40,577 nucleotides of DNA from Halothiobacillus sp. (GTDB taxonomy: Bacteria; Pseudomonadota; Gammaproteobacteria; Halothiobacillales; Halothiobacillaceae), in the NCBI GenBank assembly GCA_020061705.1, contig JAGUXT010000017.1:1-40577 (forward strand), given 5' to 3'. The notes below the pieces were generated by a model that had not been told where the DNA came from, searched no databases, and worked only from the letters and a program-made list of their open reading frames with translations. Each line of letters starts with the position of its first letter. Position 1 is the stretch's first letter. This document shows, piece after piece, positions 26,257 to 33,933 of this stretch. The translations under genes were made by a program, and so were the position numbers.

Positions 26257-28407
26257 CTATCGGCTTATGCCATGATAATGGCGTGAAGCCAGAGCATCCG
26301 CCTTGATGTGCGCCTGAACATCAGGCTGCATGAGCGCCGCATGGACAGTCCTGTTGGCATAGTCCGCTTCATGGCCGGGTTTACGGGCTTCGATACTTGG
26401 AGAGTTCTCCAGAATCGCCCGTTGCACAATCTCAACCGAATAGCCTTGTTTCAAAAGTGATTTGGCAACCATGAAGTCAAGCCGGGATAAGTCTGGGACG
26501 GGGTATTTATCCAGTATTTGCCGAGCTTGATGCTTGTACTCCTGCCCAGCATCCCGCCCGTAGCGTGCTTGATCGGGCTCGCGTTGTATTGCATCCAGCC
26601 GCTCCACTGATTCAGCTTGCTGGGCTTCGTTACTCAATCCCTGCACCACTTCGGCCAACAATGCAGGGGCAGCACTGGCTATTTTACCGGGACACTCATG
26701 TGCAAGGACATAAGGTGAACGACCATCCCGCTCATGCTTCGGTTTACGGTTGGTGAAGCCTGCCAGCCTGCCAAAATGACTCGCATCGACGCTGTTTTTG
26801 TCGCCCTCATATTCCTTGGCAAAGTGCAGCGCAATGGCTTTTCTAACATCCTTGGGCAGTGGCGTGTCACTGATTTTTACCCATGCCTGATAATTATTGG
26901 GGCTGGTTTCAATCAGGGCGGCTGGGTTAAATCTATCGTGCCGCATCCTATGGATTGAATCCGCATTCAAGTCATCAACAATAATTAATCCAGATTCATG
27001 GCCTGGCTTAATGTAGATGTCTTCGCCTTTGGCGTTTTGCCTTTTCAGCCAGCTTAGCGCATCAAGTATTTGAAGTTTTGACCACCGTCGATTCATGAAC
27101 TTGCCCGATTTTGCATTCCTCATTCCAATTTCATAGAAATCGCAATCCATTGCCATTATCTGTTTTTCGACGGCGGCAAGGGTGCGGTCTGGTTTGGAGG
27201 CTGGGGTGGTTGTTGGACGAGGTACGGAAGCAGGATTTCTGCCACTTGTGCTGGGTCGAGGTTCACTGAGTTGTTGGTAAGGGGTGGCGGGAACGCCCAG
27301 CGCAGCAATCCGCTGACGAGCAGACTCGAAGTCACCCCGATCACCAGGGCGATCCCCCAGACCTTGAGGTTCTGGGCTTGAGTCGCTTTTTGAATCTGGT
27401 TGGCCGCTTGGCGAGCCAACTTGACTTGATCCGCCAATACCTTGGATTGGGCTTCGGCCTTGTTCTGGATGGATTCCAGTGTTGATCTCGCTTCGTCCGT
27501 GAGATTTGTCAGGCTCAACGCCAGAGGCTCGATCAAGAACGCTAATTCCTCCGCTGACCTGGCATTCGTTGTTCGCAATGTCTCGATCTGGGCAGTCAGT
27601 GATTCGATCCTGTTCGCGTTTGATGCACTGGCTAAGTCTTTCAAGGTCTCTGTCTTTTTCATAATGTATATCCGTCTTCGCTAGCCCTAAGGGGCTGTAT
27701 TTTTTTCCAAGGTCGCTGGCTTTCATGGTGACACCATCAATCCGGTAACTAAGTCCCGACAATTCAGTGTCGTTTTTCCGTAGGCGCGGAATGACCTCCA
27801 AACCTGCCAGCTCGCAGGTATCGACCAGTTCACGCATGGTTTTTGCAGTTGGCAGAATCGAGTCAAGAAGATGCTGCATCTGCATTTTTGTGGATGGCAG
27901 GCCAGTGCGGATTGCACCCTCAATTTCCCCTTTGGTTGGGGCGCGTTTTTGAGATTCCCTTGAGGGAATAACCTGTTGTAATCCAAGTTCCTTTTCAAGT
28001 TTTCGCAGTGCGTTTTCCAGTTTTTGAAAGTCATGACTTGAATCAACCGCGCTTCCATTCATGCGAATCCTGTTTGTGACCACATGGATATGCTCATGCT
28101 CGGTGTCGTGGTGCTTAAAAATCACGAATTGATTATCCGTAAAGCCTAGTGATCTCATCGACACATCAACAATGTGCCGCCATTCGTCATCTGATAAATG
28201 CTCGCCTAGGGCTAGACTGATACTGAAGTGCTCGACAGCAACCCCTAGGCTAGGGCGGAGGCGGCGGACAGCCCCGAACTCGCTTGAAAGCTCGCGGGGA
28301 GTGGAACCAGCCATATTTCCGCCGATGATTTGACTTTTCTTTTTAGGGTCGAAGTTGTACGCAAGCACCCCCCGGAAGCTCGTGCCTCTCTTTATTTTTC
28401 CGATCAT
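26257..28407 (-). CDS. MOBP-type relaxase fused to a RepB-like primase domain
   Basis: A 716-residue mobilisation protein. The N-terminal relaxase domain (about 1-250) has the likely nicking tyrosine Y17 (VLAYNFD) and the histidine motif H100-DTE-H104-E-H106-I-H108. A Ser/Gly/Pro-rich linker (about 250-410) follows. The C-terminal part resembles the RepB-type primase (NRRWSKLQILDALSWLKRQN, GLIIVDDLN, NNYQAWVKIS, HFGRLAGFTNRKPK). This arrangement recalls the MobA-RepB fusion of RSF1010-like plasmids. The start overlaps mobC by 4 bp. The linker DNA also encodes a second protein in another frame. Confidence 0.92.
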   Translation of the reverse strand: MIGKIKRGTSFRGVLAYNFDPKKKSQIIGGNMAGSTPRELSSEFGAVRRLRPSLGVAVEHFSISLALGEHLSDDEWRHIVDVSMRSLGFTDNQFVIFKHHDTEHEHIHVVTNRIRMNGSAVDSSHDFQKLENALRKLEKELGLQQVIPSRESQKRAPTKGEIEGAIRTGLPSTKMQMQHLLDSILPTAKTMRELVDTCELAGLEVIPRLRKNDTELSGLSYRIDGVTMKASDLGKKYSPLGLAKTDIHYEKDRDLERLSQCIKREQDRITDCPDRDIANNECQVSGGISVLDRASGVEPDKSHGRSEINTGIHPEQGRSPIQGIGGSSQVGSPSGQPDSKSDSSPEPQGLGDRPGDRGDFESARQRIAALGVPATPYQQLSEPRPSTSGRNPASVPRPTTTPASKPDRTLAAVEKQIMAMDCDFYEIGMRNAKSGKFMNRRWSKLQILDALSWLKRQNAKGEDIYIKPGHESGLIIVDDLNADSIHRMRHDRFNPAALIETSPNNYQAWVKISDTPLPKDVRKAIALHFAKEYEGDKNSVDASHFGRLAGFTNRKPKHERDGRSPYVLAHECPGKIASAAPALLAEVVQGLSNEAQQAESVERLDAIQREPDQARYGRDAGQEYKHQARQILDKYPVPDLSRLDFMVAKSLLKQGYSVEIVQRAILENSPSIEARKPGHEADYANRTVHAALMQPDVQAHIKADALASRHYHGISR
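27156..27662 (-). CDS. MobB-like protein nested inside the relaxase gene
   Basis: A 168-residue frame lying completely inside the relaxase gene, on the same strand but in another frame. It has a long coiled-coil region (about 15-95), one membrane helix (about 102-126, VWGIALVIGVTSSLLVSGLL) and a Pro-rich tail. RSF1010 encodes MobB in the same manner inside mobA, where it stabilises the relaxosome and contacts the transfer apparatus. The relaxase linker over this stretch is low complexity, as expected if the DNA is constrained by the other frame. The ribosome-binding site is weak. Confidence 0.7.
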   Translation of the reverse strand: MKKTETLKDLASASNANRIESLTAQIETLRTTNARSAEELAFLIEPLALSLTNLTDEARSTLESIQNKAEAQSKVLADQVKLARQAANQIQKATQAQNLKVWGIALVIGVTSSLLVSGLLRWAFPPPLTNNSVNLDPAQVAEILLPYLVQQPPQPPNQTAPLPPSKNR

Positions 28408-28778
28408 GACTCACCCCTTCCAGTATTCATCAGGTCAAGCCGCACAGACTGGAGGAGACCATGTAACTCACGGATTTCATTCATTACGCCCACGGGCTGA
28501 CCGCCCGAGTTTGCGATTTTTAGAAGCTGGTTGATGTTGCTCGCCAACCTGCCAAGGTTTCCGTAGGCCTCAAGATTGATAGGAGGGGGAGGCGGTGGGC
28601 GCACTGGGGTTTGCAGAGCGACTGATCTGAAATATTCGCTAAGTGTGACCCCCATTTTTTCGGCATTTTTCTTGACTCGGTCACGTTCTGAATGGGTGAA
28701 TCGAGCACCTAGGTAGGCATTCAAGATCGTGTCAGAGTTGGCGTTGGGGCGTCCGGTACGTATTGTCTTGGGCATGAT
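28404..28778 (-). CDS. mobC: mobilisation auxiliary protein MobC
   Basis: A 123-residue protein of the MobC/ribbon-helix-helix type that helps melt the transfer origin for the relaxase. The N-terminal half has RFTHSERDRVKKNAEKMGVTLSEYFR-like residues typical of the fold, and the C-terminal part the NLGRLASNINQLLKIANSG motif of the family. A Pro run (59-65) separates them. It overlaps the relaxase start by 4 bp. I could not locate the transfer origin. The end given includes the few bases up to the next gene boundary. Confidence 0.88.
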   Translation of the reverse strand: MMPKTIRTGRPNANSDTILNAYLGARFTHSERDRVKKNAEKMGVTLSEYFRSVALQTPVRPPPPPPINLEAYGNLGRLASNINQLLKIANSGGQPVGVMNEIRELHGLLQSVRLDLMNTGRGES

Positions 28779-29689
28779 TACCCCCCCCTAGATGCGCGCG
28801 CGTAAGCACTTGAATTATCGACAGATCGAGGCCGCACAGGCACATGCGCAGGCGCACCCTCAACAGCAGGCTCAACAGCAGGCTCAACAGCAGGCTCAAC
28901 AGCAGGCTCAACAGCAGGCTCAACAGCAGGCTCAACAGCAGGCTCAACAGCAGGCTCAACAGGCTCTCCGTATGAAAATAGGCGATCCCTATATAACGTG
29001 TGAAGACGCACCCTACCCATGGGTGTGGTTATCTTGGCGGCATTCTGTGAGTCATGGGTGAACAAAATTTCTGATTTTCGGAGTGCTTTTGAGATTTTAC
29101 GAAGTGTCCAATCCGGGGCAGATTGCTGCAATGATTCTTTTGTGAAGCTTATTAGATCTGATTTTTTAGAAAAGAACCCCAATCGATCTCCACGGAATTT
29201 TTCATCACCAGCTATATCTTCAAATTGAGTTGATTTTTTAATGTAGAACTCTCGAATTGATTGAATAATCAATAAGTCATCTTCTGTATACGAATGAACT
29301 CTGCCCTGAGGATTAAATTCACTCAAAAAATCAATCAATAAAGGATATTTTTTTGGAATTAGCGAAAGACCAAGATTGGCAAGTGAGGCTGCAACTCGTC
29401 GTGGCTTATCAATTAAGTCCCCTGCCTTTATGAAATGTCTTTTGACATTTTTGTTTTTATCAACAAACTCAATATGCATTCCCCATTCTTCATCCGCATC
29501 TGACTGAGCCGTTACCCAAACTGGTGCATTTGTGATTTTGACAGGTTCCGGATCGGTATTCTTATCGGTCGCATCCGGCAGTTTGAATACGCCACACTCT
29601 GATACTTGCCATGCGTGAGGCACTTCCATTGGATTCCAATGGTGCGGCAAACCAGCAGAAGTCGCGCCGCTGTCCTGAGAGTTATCCAT
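28778..29689 (-). CDS. shortened DUF927-type protein with Pro-Ala-Val-Glu repeats
   Basis: A 303-residue protein. I start it at ATG 29689, 2 bases after the AlpA stop. Residues about 30-125 look like the N-terminal part of DUF927 proteins (GVFKLPD, WGMHIEFVD, KRHFIKAGDL, LANLGLSLIP). The later stretch up to ~265 resembles the C-terminal domain of such proteins (TTPMGRVRLHTLYRDRLF). The helicase-like centre is missing, so an internal deletion is inferred. The C-terminal tail has eight exact PAVE units from a 12-bp tandem repeat. Function unknown. Confidence 0.6.
   Translation of the reverse strand: MDNSQDSGATSAGLPHHWNPMEVPHAWQVSECGVFKLPDATDKNTDPEPVKITNAPVWVTAQSDADEEWGMHIEFVDKNKNVKRHFIKAGDLIDKPRRVAASLANLGLSLIPKKYPLLIDFLSEFNPQGRVHSYTEDDLLIIQSIREFYIKKSTQFEDIAGDEKFRGDRLGFFSKKSDLISFTKESLQQSAPDWTLRKISKALRKSEILFTHDSQNAAKITTPMGRVRLHTLYRDRLFSYGEPVEPAVEPAVEPAVEPAVEPAVEPAVEPAVEPAVEGAPAHVPVRPRSVDNSSAYARASRGG
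28859..28954. repeat. 12-bp tandem repeat, eight exact copies
   Basis: CTCAACAGCAGG occurs eight times in a row, then a partial copy to 28963. On the minus strand it encodes Pro-Ala-Val-Glu in the tail of the DUF927-type protein. Exact identity suggests recent slippage expansion. Confidence 0.95.
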
Positions 29690-29942
29690 GTCGAGCTGAC
29701 ACATTTGGCCATGTTGCAGCGGCTTGGCGGGCGGCACGAGTGTCGGCGGTGTCTGCAACAGGCAGGCTTTCTAACCAAGCTTCAACGTCTGAGCTGCGCC
29801 AACCTATGGCTCGACTTCCGATTTTTACGGGTGGTGGGAAACTGCCATTTGCAACCCACCTGAAAATCGTATTTTTTGACGCGGAAGTTAATGCCAAGAT
29901 TTCCGCCTGGCGCATGATTCGTTTGTTGGGTGGGTTTTGCAT
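29682..29942 (-). CDS. AlpA-family excisionase/regulator
   Basis: An 86-residue protein with a MerR-like winged helix: IMRQAEILALTSASKNTIFRW (9-29), then the wing GSFPPPVKIGSRAIGWRSSDVEAWLES. AlpA proteins regulate or assist excision by P4-type integrases, and such an integrase gene is upstream. The stop overlaps the next gene region by only 2 bases' distance, so the pair is probably co-translated. Confidence 0.9.
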   Translation of the reverse strand: MQNPPNKRIMRQAEILALTSASKNTIFRWVANGSFPPPVKIGSRAIGWRSSDVEAWLESLPVADTADTRAARQAAATWPNVSARHG

Positions 29943-30291
29943 TCTCTGATCATCCTCTCAAGGGTAGGTATTATAAGTAACTTGATTCACCCAGCTTTGG
30001 AAGCTCGCGGGGTTTAATTTGCCTAAAAATCTAATACCCAAGATAACCTTTAAAAGCCCTCTGTCAACTCCCATCAAACCGCCTAAATAGACCATTATTT
30101 CATTATGGTCTTTTGGTTTTATCGTAAACGCCCCCGTTACATTTTATAATTTATGTGTTTATTTTATCTAAATGCGCTCTAAAAAATATTATTTTATTGC
30201 TGGCGTGTCCATGGTAGTTTTTGACTATGGGGTGGTCGGAAAACAAAAAAAACCGCACATGGCGGGCTTGTTTTGATTTTTTTAAAAAAAA
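29943..30291. other. A/T-rich gap with two terminator-like hairpins
   Basis: 349 bp without a gene between the AlpA and integrase genes. It contains a hairpin AGACCAT/ATGGTCT with a T-rich end on the plus strand (30089-30120). A second, the integrase terminator, is at 30243-30272. The rest is A/T-rich and probably carries the AlpA promoter. Confidence 0.55.
30243..30272 (-). terminator. terminator of the integrase gene
   Basis: On the minus strand CCCGCC-ATGT-GCGG is followed by eight T, about 20 bases after the integrase stop. Confidence 0.75.
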
Positions 30292-31593
30292 TCAGGCAGC
30301 TTTATGGAAATTCACGTTTATTACATTTTTGCTTAATCTCAATTCATCCAGATAATCACTCCAGAATTGCATCATTTGTTTTCTTTTTTGTAAGTGCCTC
30401 GTTCGATTATATGCCCCATTATTCGGGTCTTTAATTATATGGTTTAATTGCAATTCAAGGATTTCAGAATCAAATCCATGAACTTCATTAAGTATCGTTC
30501 TTGCAACTGCCCTCAAACCATGCCCGGTTAATTCGTTTCTTGTATCTATTCCCAATCTTTTTAAAGCTTGATTGATTGTGTTTTCACTAAGCGGCCTATT
30601 TGATTGTTCTGACCTTGCTCCACTGAATGCATACTCTCGCTGTCCTGTTATTTCCTTGAGTTCGCGTAGCATTGCGATGACTTGGCTGGATAACGGTACG
30701 ATGTGGTCTTGATTTTTCTTCGTGGCGAGGTAACGCCACTCCCTTGCCTCAAAATCCACGTCCTTCCATTTCATTTGTCTTAGCTCGCCGGGGCGGGTGA
30801 ACGTATGAGGTGCAATCTTCAGAATCATTGAAACTTGAGGGCTGCACCTGCTGTTTTCTTCATTGCCGTAGTTGTACATCTTGCGCAAGATTGGTGCGAA
30901 GTCTTGCGGCTCAATCGGTGCAGCCATGTGGCGGGTTCGTGGTGGCGGCATCAGCACTGTTTGCAATGCTGGCACAGGGTCATACATTGCCCTGCCTGTT
31001 GCGATTGCAAACTTGATCACATTGCTGATGTGCTGCTTTGTTTTCTTGGCAACTTCAAAAATGCCTTTGGCTTCAAGTTCACGAAGGGTTTCAAGTACGA
31101 CGGGGGCAGTTACTTCATCAACGGGAAGGTTGCCCAGCTTGGGAAAGGCGTAGTCGGTCAGTTGCTGCTCAACCTTGACTTGATGTTTGCGTGTGCATCT
31201 TGCCAGTCGAGTTGCCATCCATTCTTCTGCAATCGCCTTGAAACTGTTGGGCAAGGCAATTCCTTTCTCAATCATGCGTTGGCGTTCACGCGAAGCATCA
31301 ATCTCTGCCTGCCTATTTTTGATCTCGCTCTTTCTGTCTTGCTTGATAGCGCCTGGATCAACCAGATCGTTGAGCTTCACCTTGGCGGCATCTCTTGCCT
31401 TACGCGCATTTGCAAGGCTCATGTTGGGATGGGTGCCTAGCGCCAGCGTCTTACGCTTGTCGCCGAACTTGTAGTCAAAGCGGAATGACTTCACACCGCT
31501 GGGCAGGATGGCTAAATAAAGCCCGCCTGCGTCAGTCATCTTGTACATTTTTTGTGCTGGCTTTGCCGCCTTGATTTGCAATTCATTGAGCAT
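30292..31593 (-). CDS. P4-type tyrosine integrase
   Basis: 433-residue site-specific recombinase. The N-terminal DUF4102 arm-binding domain is clear (KMTDAGGLYLAI, FRFDYKFGDKRKTLALGTHP). The core-binding domain spans about 115-215. Catalytic residues are R267 (FTRPGELR), K292/K293, H358 and R361 (GHGLRAV), H385 and Y395 (AYNR). The start faces tRNA-Leu, 169 bp away, the common place for this family to insert. Palindromic GATACCG repeats lie just upstream. The 3' half is more A/T-rich than chromosomal neighbours, a sign of transfer. Confidence 0.95.
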   Translation of the reverse strand: MLNELQIKAAKPAQKMYKMTDAGGLYLAILPSGVKSFRFDYKFGDKRKTLALGTHPNMSLANARKARDAAKVKLNDLVDPGAIKQDRKSEIKNRQAEIDASRERQRMIEKGIALPNSFKAIAEEWMATRLARCTRKHQVKVEQQLTDYAFPKLGNLPVDEVTAPVVLETLRELEAKGIFEVAKKTKQHISNVIKFAIATGRAMYDPVPALQTVLMPPPRTRHMAAPIEPQDFAPILRKMYNYGNEENSRCSPQVSMILKIAPHTFTRPGELRQMKWKDVDFEAREWRYLATKKNQDHIVPLSSQVIAMLRELKEITGQREYAFSGARSEQSNRPLSENTINQALKRLGIDTRNELTGHGLRAVARTILNEVHGFDSEILELQLNHIIKDPNNGAYNRTRHLQKRKQMMQFWSDYLDELRLSKNVINVNFHKAA

Positions 31594-31612
31594 CTTGCGC
31601 CCCTCACTCTGA

Positions 31613-31650
31613 TTACGGTATCGGCAGAATACCGTACTCGATACCGTAAA
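31613..31650. promoter_or_regulatory. integrase-proximal inverted repeat (possible arm sites or operator)
   Basis: TTACGGTATCG (31613-31623) and CGATACCGTAA (31639-31649) form a perfect 11-bp inverted repeat with a further ATACCG half-site between. It ends about 20 bases before the integrase start region, fitting arm sites or an operator of the integrase promoter. A 20/23 copy lies at 14106-14128. Confidence 0.55.
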
Positions 31651-31693
31651 AAAGTGTGGGGCGCTATGGGGTCAAATGGGATGCTATGGACAC

Positions 31694-31730
31694 AAAAAAA
31701 CCCGCAAACCTTATTCTGGTGCGGGTTCTG
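31694..31730 (-). terminator. terminator of tRNA-Leu
   Basis: Leftward, ACCCGCACC pairs with GGTTTGCGGGT and seven T follow. It lies about 32 bases past the tRNA 3' end. Its first 19 plus-strand bases equal 13973-13991. Confidence 0.8.
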
Positions 31731-31761
31731 ATGTTTTTTCTTCCTTGAAAAAAAGTCGAAG

Positions 31762-31846
<85 letters not shown>

Positions 31847-31908
31847 TTTAAGTGCGCGTATCTTAAGGATTTGGCTTGGTGTGTCAAGAGTATTTTGCGG
31901 TTTTTTTA

Positions 31909-32008
31909 GGACTTGCGCAAAACCGCCCCAGCGGCGTTCAATCGCCTCGCCGTACTAGGTGTACTGTCTTCGGTGCTTTGCCTTGTTGGGGCGCTTTTGC
32001 GTAAGTCC
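31909..32008. mobile_element. 100-bp inverted-repeat element, copy A
   Basis: GGACTTGCGCAAAA at the left and its near inverse TTTTGCGTAAGTCC at the right bound a 100-bp sequence, about 80% like the copy at 33729-33827. The body has no gene. It lies between tRNA-Leu and folB and may be a small non-autonomous element. Confidence 0.75.
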
Positions 32009-32101
32009 AATTTTTATAGAAGTGGCCTCAGCGGTGTGGTTGAATCGCGCACTATTGCTGTGCGACAGGCAGCCAGGTGGCAAAAGCGGGAGGTTGGTCA
32101 G

Positions 32102-32455
32102 ATGGATAGGGTTTTTATCAGCGATTTGCGTATTGAGACCATTATTGGCATTTTCGACTGGGAGCGTGTGACTCCGCAGGTGGTGCGACTGGATTTGGAG
32201 ATGGCTTGGAACAATCGTCCGGCGGCGGCAAATGAGGATATTGCGTTAGCTTTGGATTATGCCGCTGTGGCGCAGCGGGTGAAGCAGTGTGTGCTGGAGG
32301 GGCAGTTTTTGTTGGTCGAAACGATGGCAGAGCAGGTCGCACAGATTCTTATGCAGGAGTTTGCCTGTCCGTGGGTGCGCGTGCGCGTGGCCAAGCCAGG
32401 GGCGGTGGAGGGCGCGGCTGAGGTGGGTGTGCAAATCGAGCGGGGGGTGGTTTGA
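32102..32455 (+). CDS. folB: dihydroneopterin aldolase
   Basis: Folate-pathway enzyme that splits dihydroneopterin. The 117-residue protein has the family opening DRVFISDLRIETIIGIFDWER, the central ALDYAAVAQRV, FLLVETMAEQVA with the catalytic region, and VRVRVAKPGAV. ATG 32102 is chosen because GGGAGG precedes it; a longer upstream frame is translated repeat DNA. Its stop overlaps the following start (TGATG). Confidence 0.95.
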   Translation: MDRVFISDLRIETIIGIFDWERVTPQVVRLDLEMAWNNRPAAANEDIALALDYAAVAQRVKQCVLEGQFLLVETMAEQVAQILMQEFACPWVRVRVAKPGAVEGAAEVGVQIERGVV

Positions 32456-33690
32456 TGTCGTCGTGTGTGTCGTCGTATGTAAGGCCGCAGGCTTCGCGTG
32501 CCAAGTCATTGCACAAGGATGGTTTGCCTGCACTTGAGCCAGAGGTTTTAGAGTATGGCGAGCGGGTACTGGCTTTTTTGCGTGAGCAGATTGAGCTTGC
32601 GGGTGGGGCGTTGGATTTTGCCGAGTTTATGCGCTTGGCGTTGTATGCGCCGAATTTGGGTTATTACGCGGCGGGCATGACGAAGTTTGGCGCGGCGGGA
32701 GATTTTGTCACTGCGCCGGAGGTTTCGCCGTTGTTTGCGCGCACGCTGGCGCGGCAGGTGGCTGAGATTCTGATGGAATTGGATCAGGGCGAGGTGCTGG
32801 AATTCGGCGCGGGTTCGGGGGTTATGGCGGTCGAGTTGTTGCTGGCCTTGGAGCGTTTGCATTGTTTGCCGATCCGCTATCTGATTCTTGAGGTGTCGGC
32901 GAGTTTGCGCGCGGTGCAGCGTGAGCGTTTGTTGCAGGCGGTGCCGCATTTGCTGGAGCGCGTGGTGTGGTTGGAGGCTTGGCCGCAGGATTTCGTCGGT
33001 GTGATGCTGGGCAATGAAGTGCTGGATGCCATGCCGGTGCGTATATTGGAGGTGACGGCTGGCGAGCCGCTGCGTGTGGCGGTGAGCGATTCCGCACAGG
33101 GGCTTGCGTGGGCGAAGTTACCCGCATCTGAGGATGATCTGCGTGTGCTGGCGGAGCTTACGACAGCGCGGGGTGAGAGCTTTGCAGAAGGTTACCGTGT
33201 GGAGTTTCATCCTGATTTGCCCGGTTGGATGCGCGGGGTTGCTCAGTCTCTCAAGCAGGGTGTGGTTCTGCTGTTCGATTACGGTGCGGCGGCGCGTGAG
33301 TTGTATGCGCCGGAGCGCTGGATGGGGACGCTGCGTTGCCATTTGCGCCATCACGCGCACAATGACCCGCTGTTGCATCCGGGGTTGCAGGATATAACGG
33401 CCTGGGTGGATTTTAGTCGGGTGGCGCGTTGCGCACAGGCCAGCGGGCTGGATGTATTGGGATACACCATGCAGGCGCATTTTTTGTTGGGTTGCGGCTT
33501 GGCTGAGGTGTATGAGGATGCGTTCGCAATGGCGGAGCGTGAGGTGGATCGTTTGCAGTTGGCGCAAGGCTTTAAGACCTTGATGATGCCCGGTGAAATG
33601 GGCGAGCGCTTTAAGGTTTTGGCTCTAGGGCGTGATGTGGGGGGGGATTTGGCAGGATTTGGTATGCGCGATTTTCGTGGGGGATTGTAG
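32455..33690 (+). CDS. SAM-dependent methyltransferase, MidA/NDUFAF7 family
   Basis: A 411-residue class I methyltransferase of the family that includes the mitochondrial complex I assembly arginine methyltransferase NDUFAF7. Motifs are MRLALYAPNLGYYA, FGAAGDFVTAPEVSPLF, the SAM loop VLEFGAGSGVMA, GNEVLDAMPV and VLLFDYGAAARELY. The bacterial substrate is not known. ATG 32455 overlaps the folB stop. Confidence 0.9.
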   Translation: MSSCVSSYVRPQASRAKSLHKDGLPALEPEVLEYGERVLAFLREQIELAGGALDFAEFMRLALYAPNLGYYAAGMTKFGAAGDFVTAPEVSPLFARTLARQVAEILMELDQGEVLEFGAGSGVMAVELLLALERLHCLPIRYLILEVSASLRAVQRERLLQAVPHLLERVVWLEAWPQDFVGVMLGNEVLDAMPVRILEVTAGEPLRVAVSDSAQGLAWAKLPASEDDLRVLAELTTARGESFAEGYRVEFHPDLPGWMRGVAQSLKQGVVLLFDYGAAARELYAPERWMGTLRCHLRHHAHNDPLLHPGLQDITAWVDFSRVARCAQASGLDVLGYTMQAHFLLGCGLAEVYEDAFAMAEREVDRLQLAQGFKTLMMPGEMGERFKVLALGRDVGGDLAGFGMRDFRGGL

Positions 33691-33728
33691 CGCTTCTTTC
33701 CCTTTTCAAAGGGGGGAGTTCGCGCATA

Positions 33729-33827
33729 GGACGTACGCAAAGCCGCCCCAGCGACATTCAAGCGCCTTACAGTACACATGCACTGTCTTCGGCGCTTTGC
33801 CTTGCGGGAACGCTTTTGCGTAAGTCC
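33729..33827. mobile_element. 100-bp inverted-repeat element, copy B
   Basis: Second copy, same orientation as copy A: GGACGTACGCAAAG...CTTTTGCGTAAGTCC ends with an internal CACTGTCTTCGG block shared with copy A. It lies 38 bp after the methyltransferase gene. The two copies bracket folB and the methyltransferase gene. Confidence 0.75.
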
Positions 33828-33861
33828 TGGAGCTTAAAGCAAGTTCGTGAACAGGTTCTCG

Positions 33862-33893
33862 AAAAACAAAAAAGCCCCGCACATTGGCGGGGC
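33862..33893 (-). terminator. terminator of soxB
   Basis: Leftward, GCCCCGCC-AATG-GCGGGGC is followed by a T-rich run, 40 bases after the soxB stop. Confidence 0.85.
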
Positions 33894-33933
33894 AGTTAAT
33901 AGCTTGACCTGCTAGAAACAGGTCAGGAGCCGA

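Noticed and set aside
28792-29061. Gln/Ala-repeat frame on the plus strand
   Set aside because: It is the opposite-strand reading of the 12-bp tandem repeat in the DUF927-type gene.
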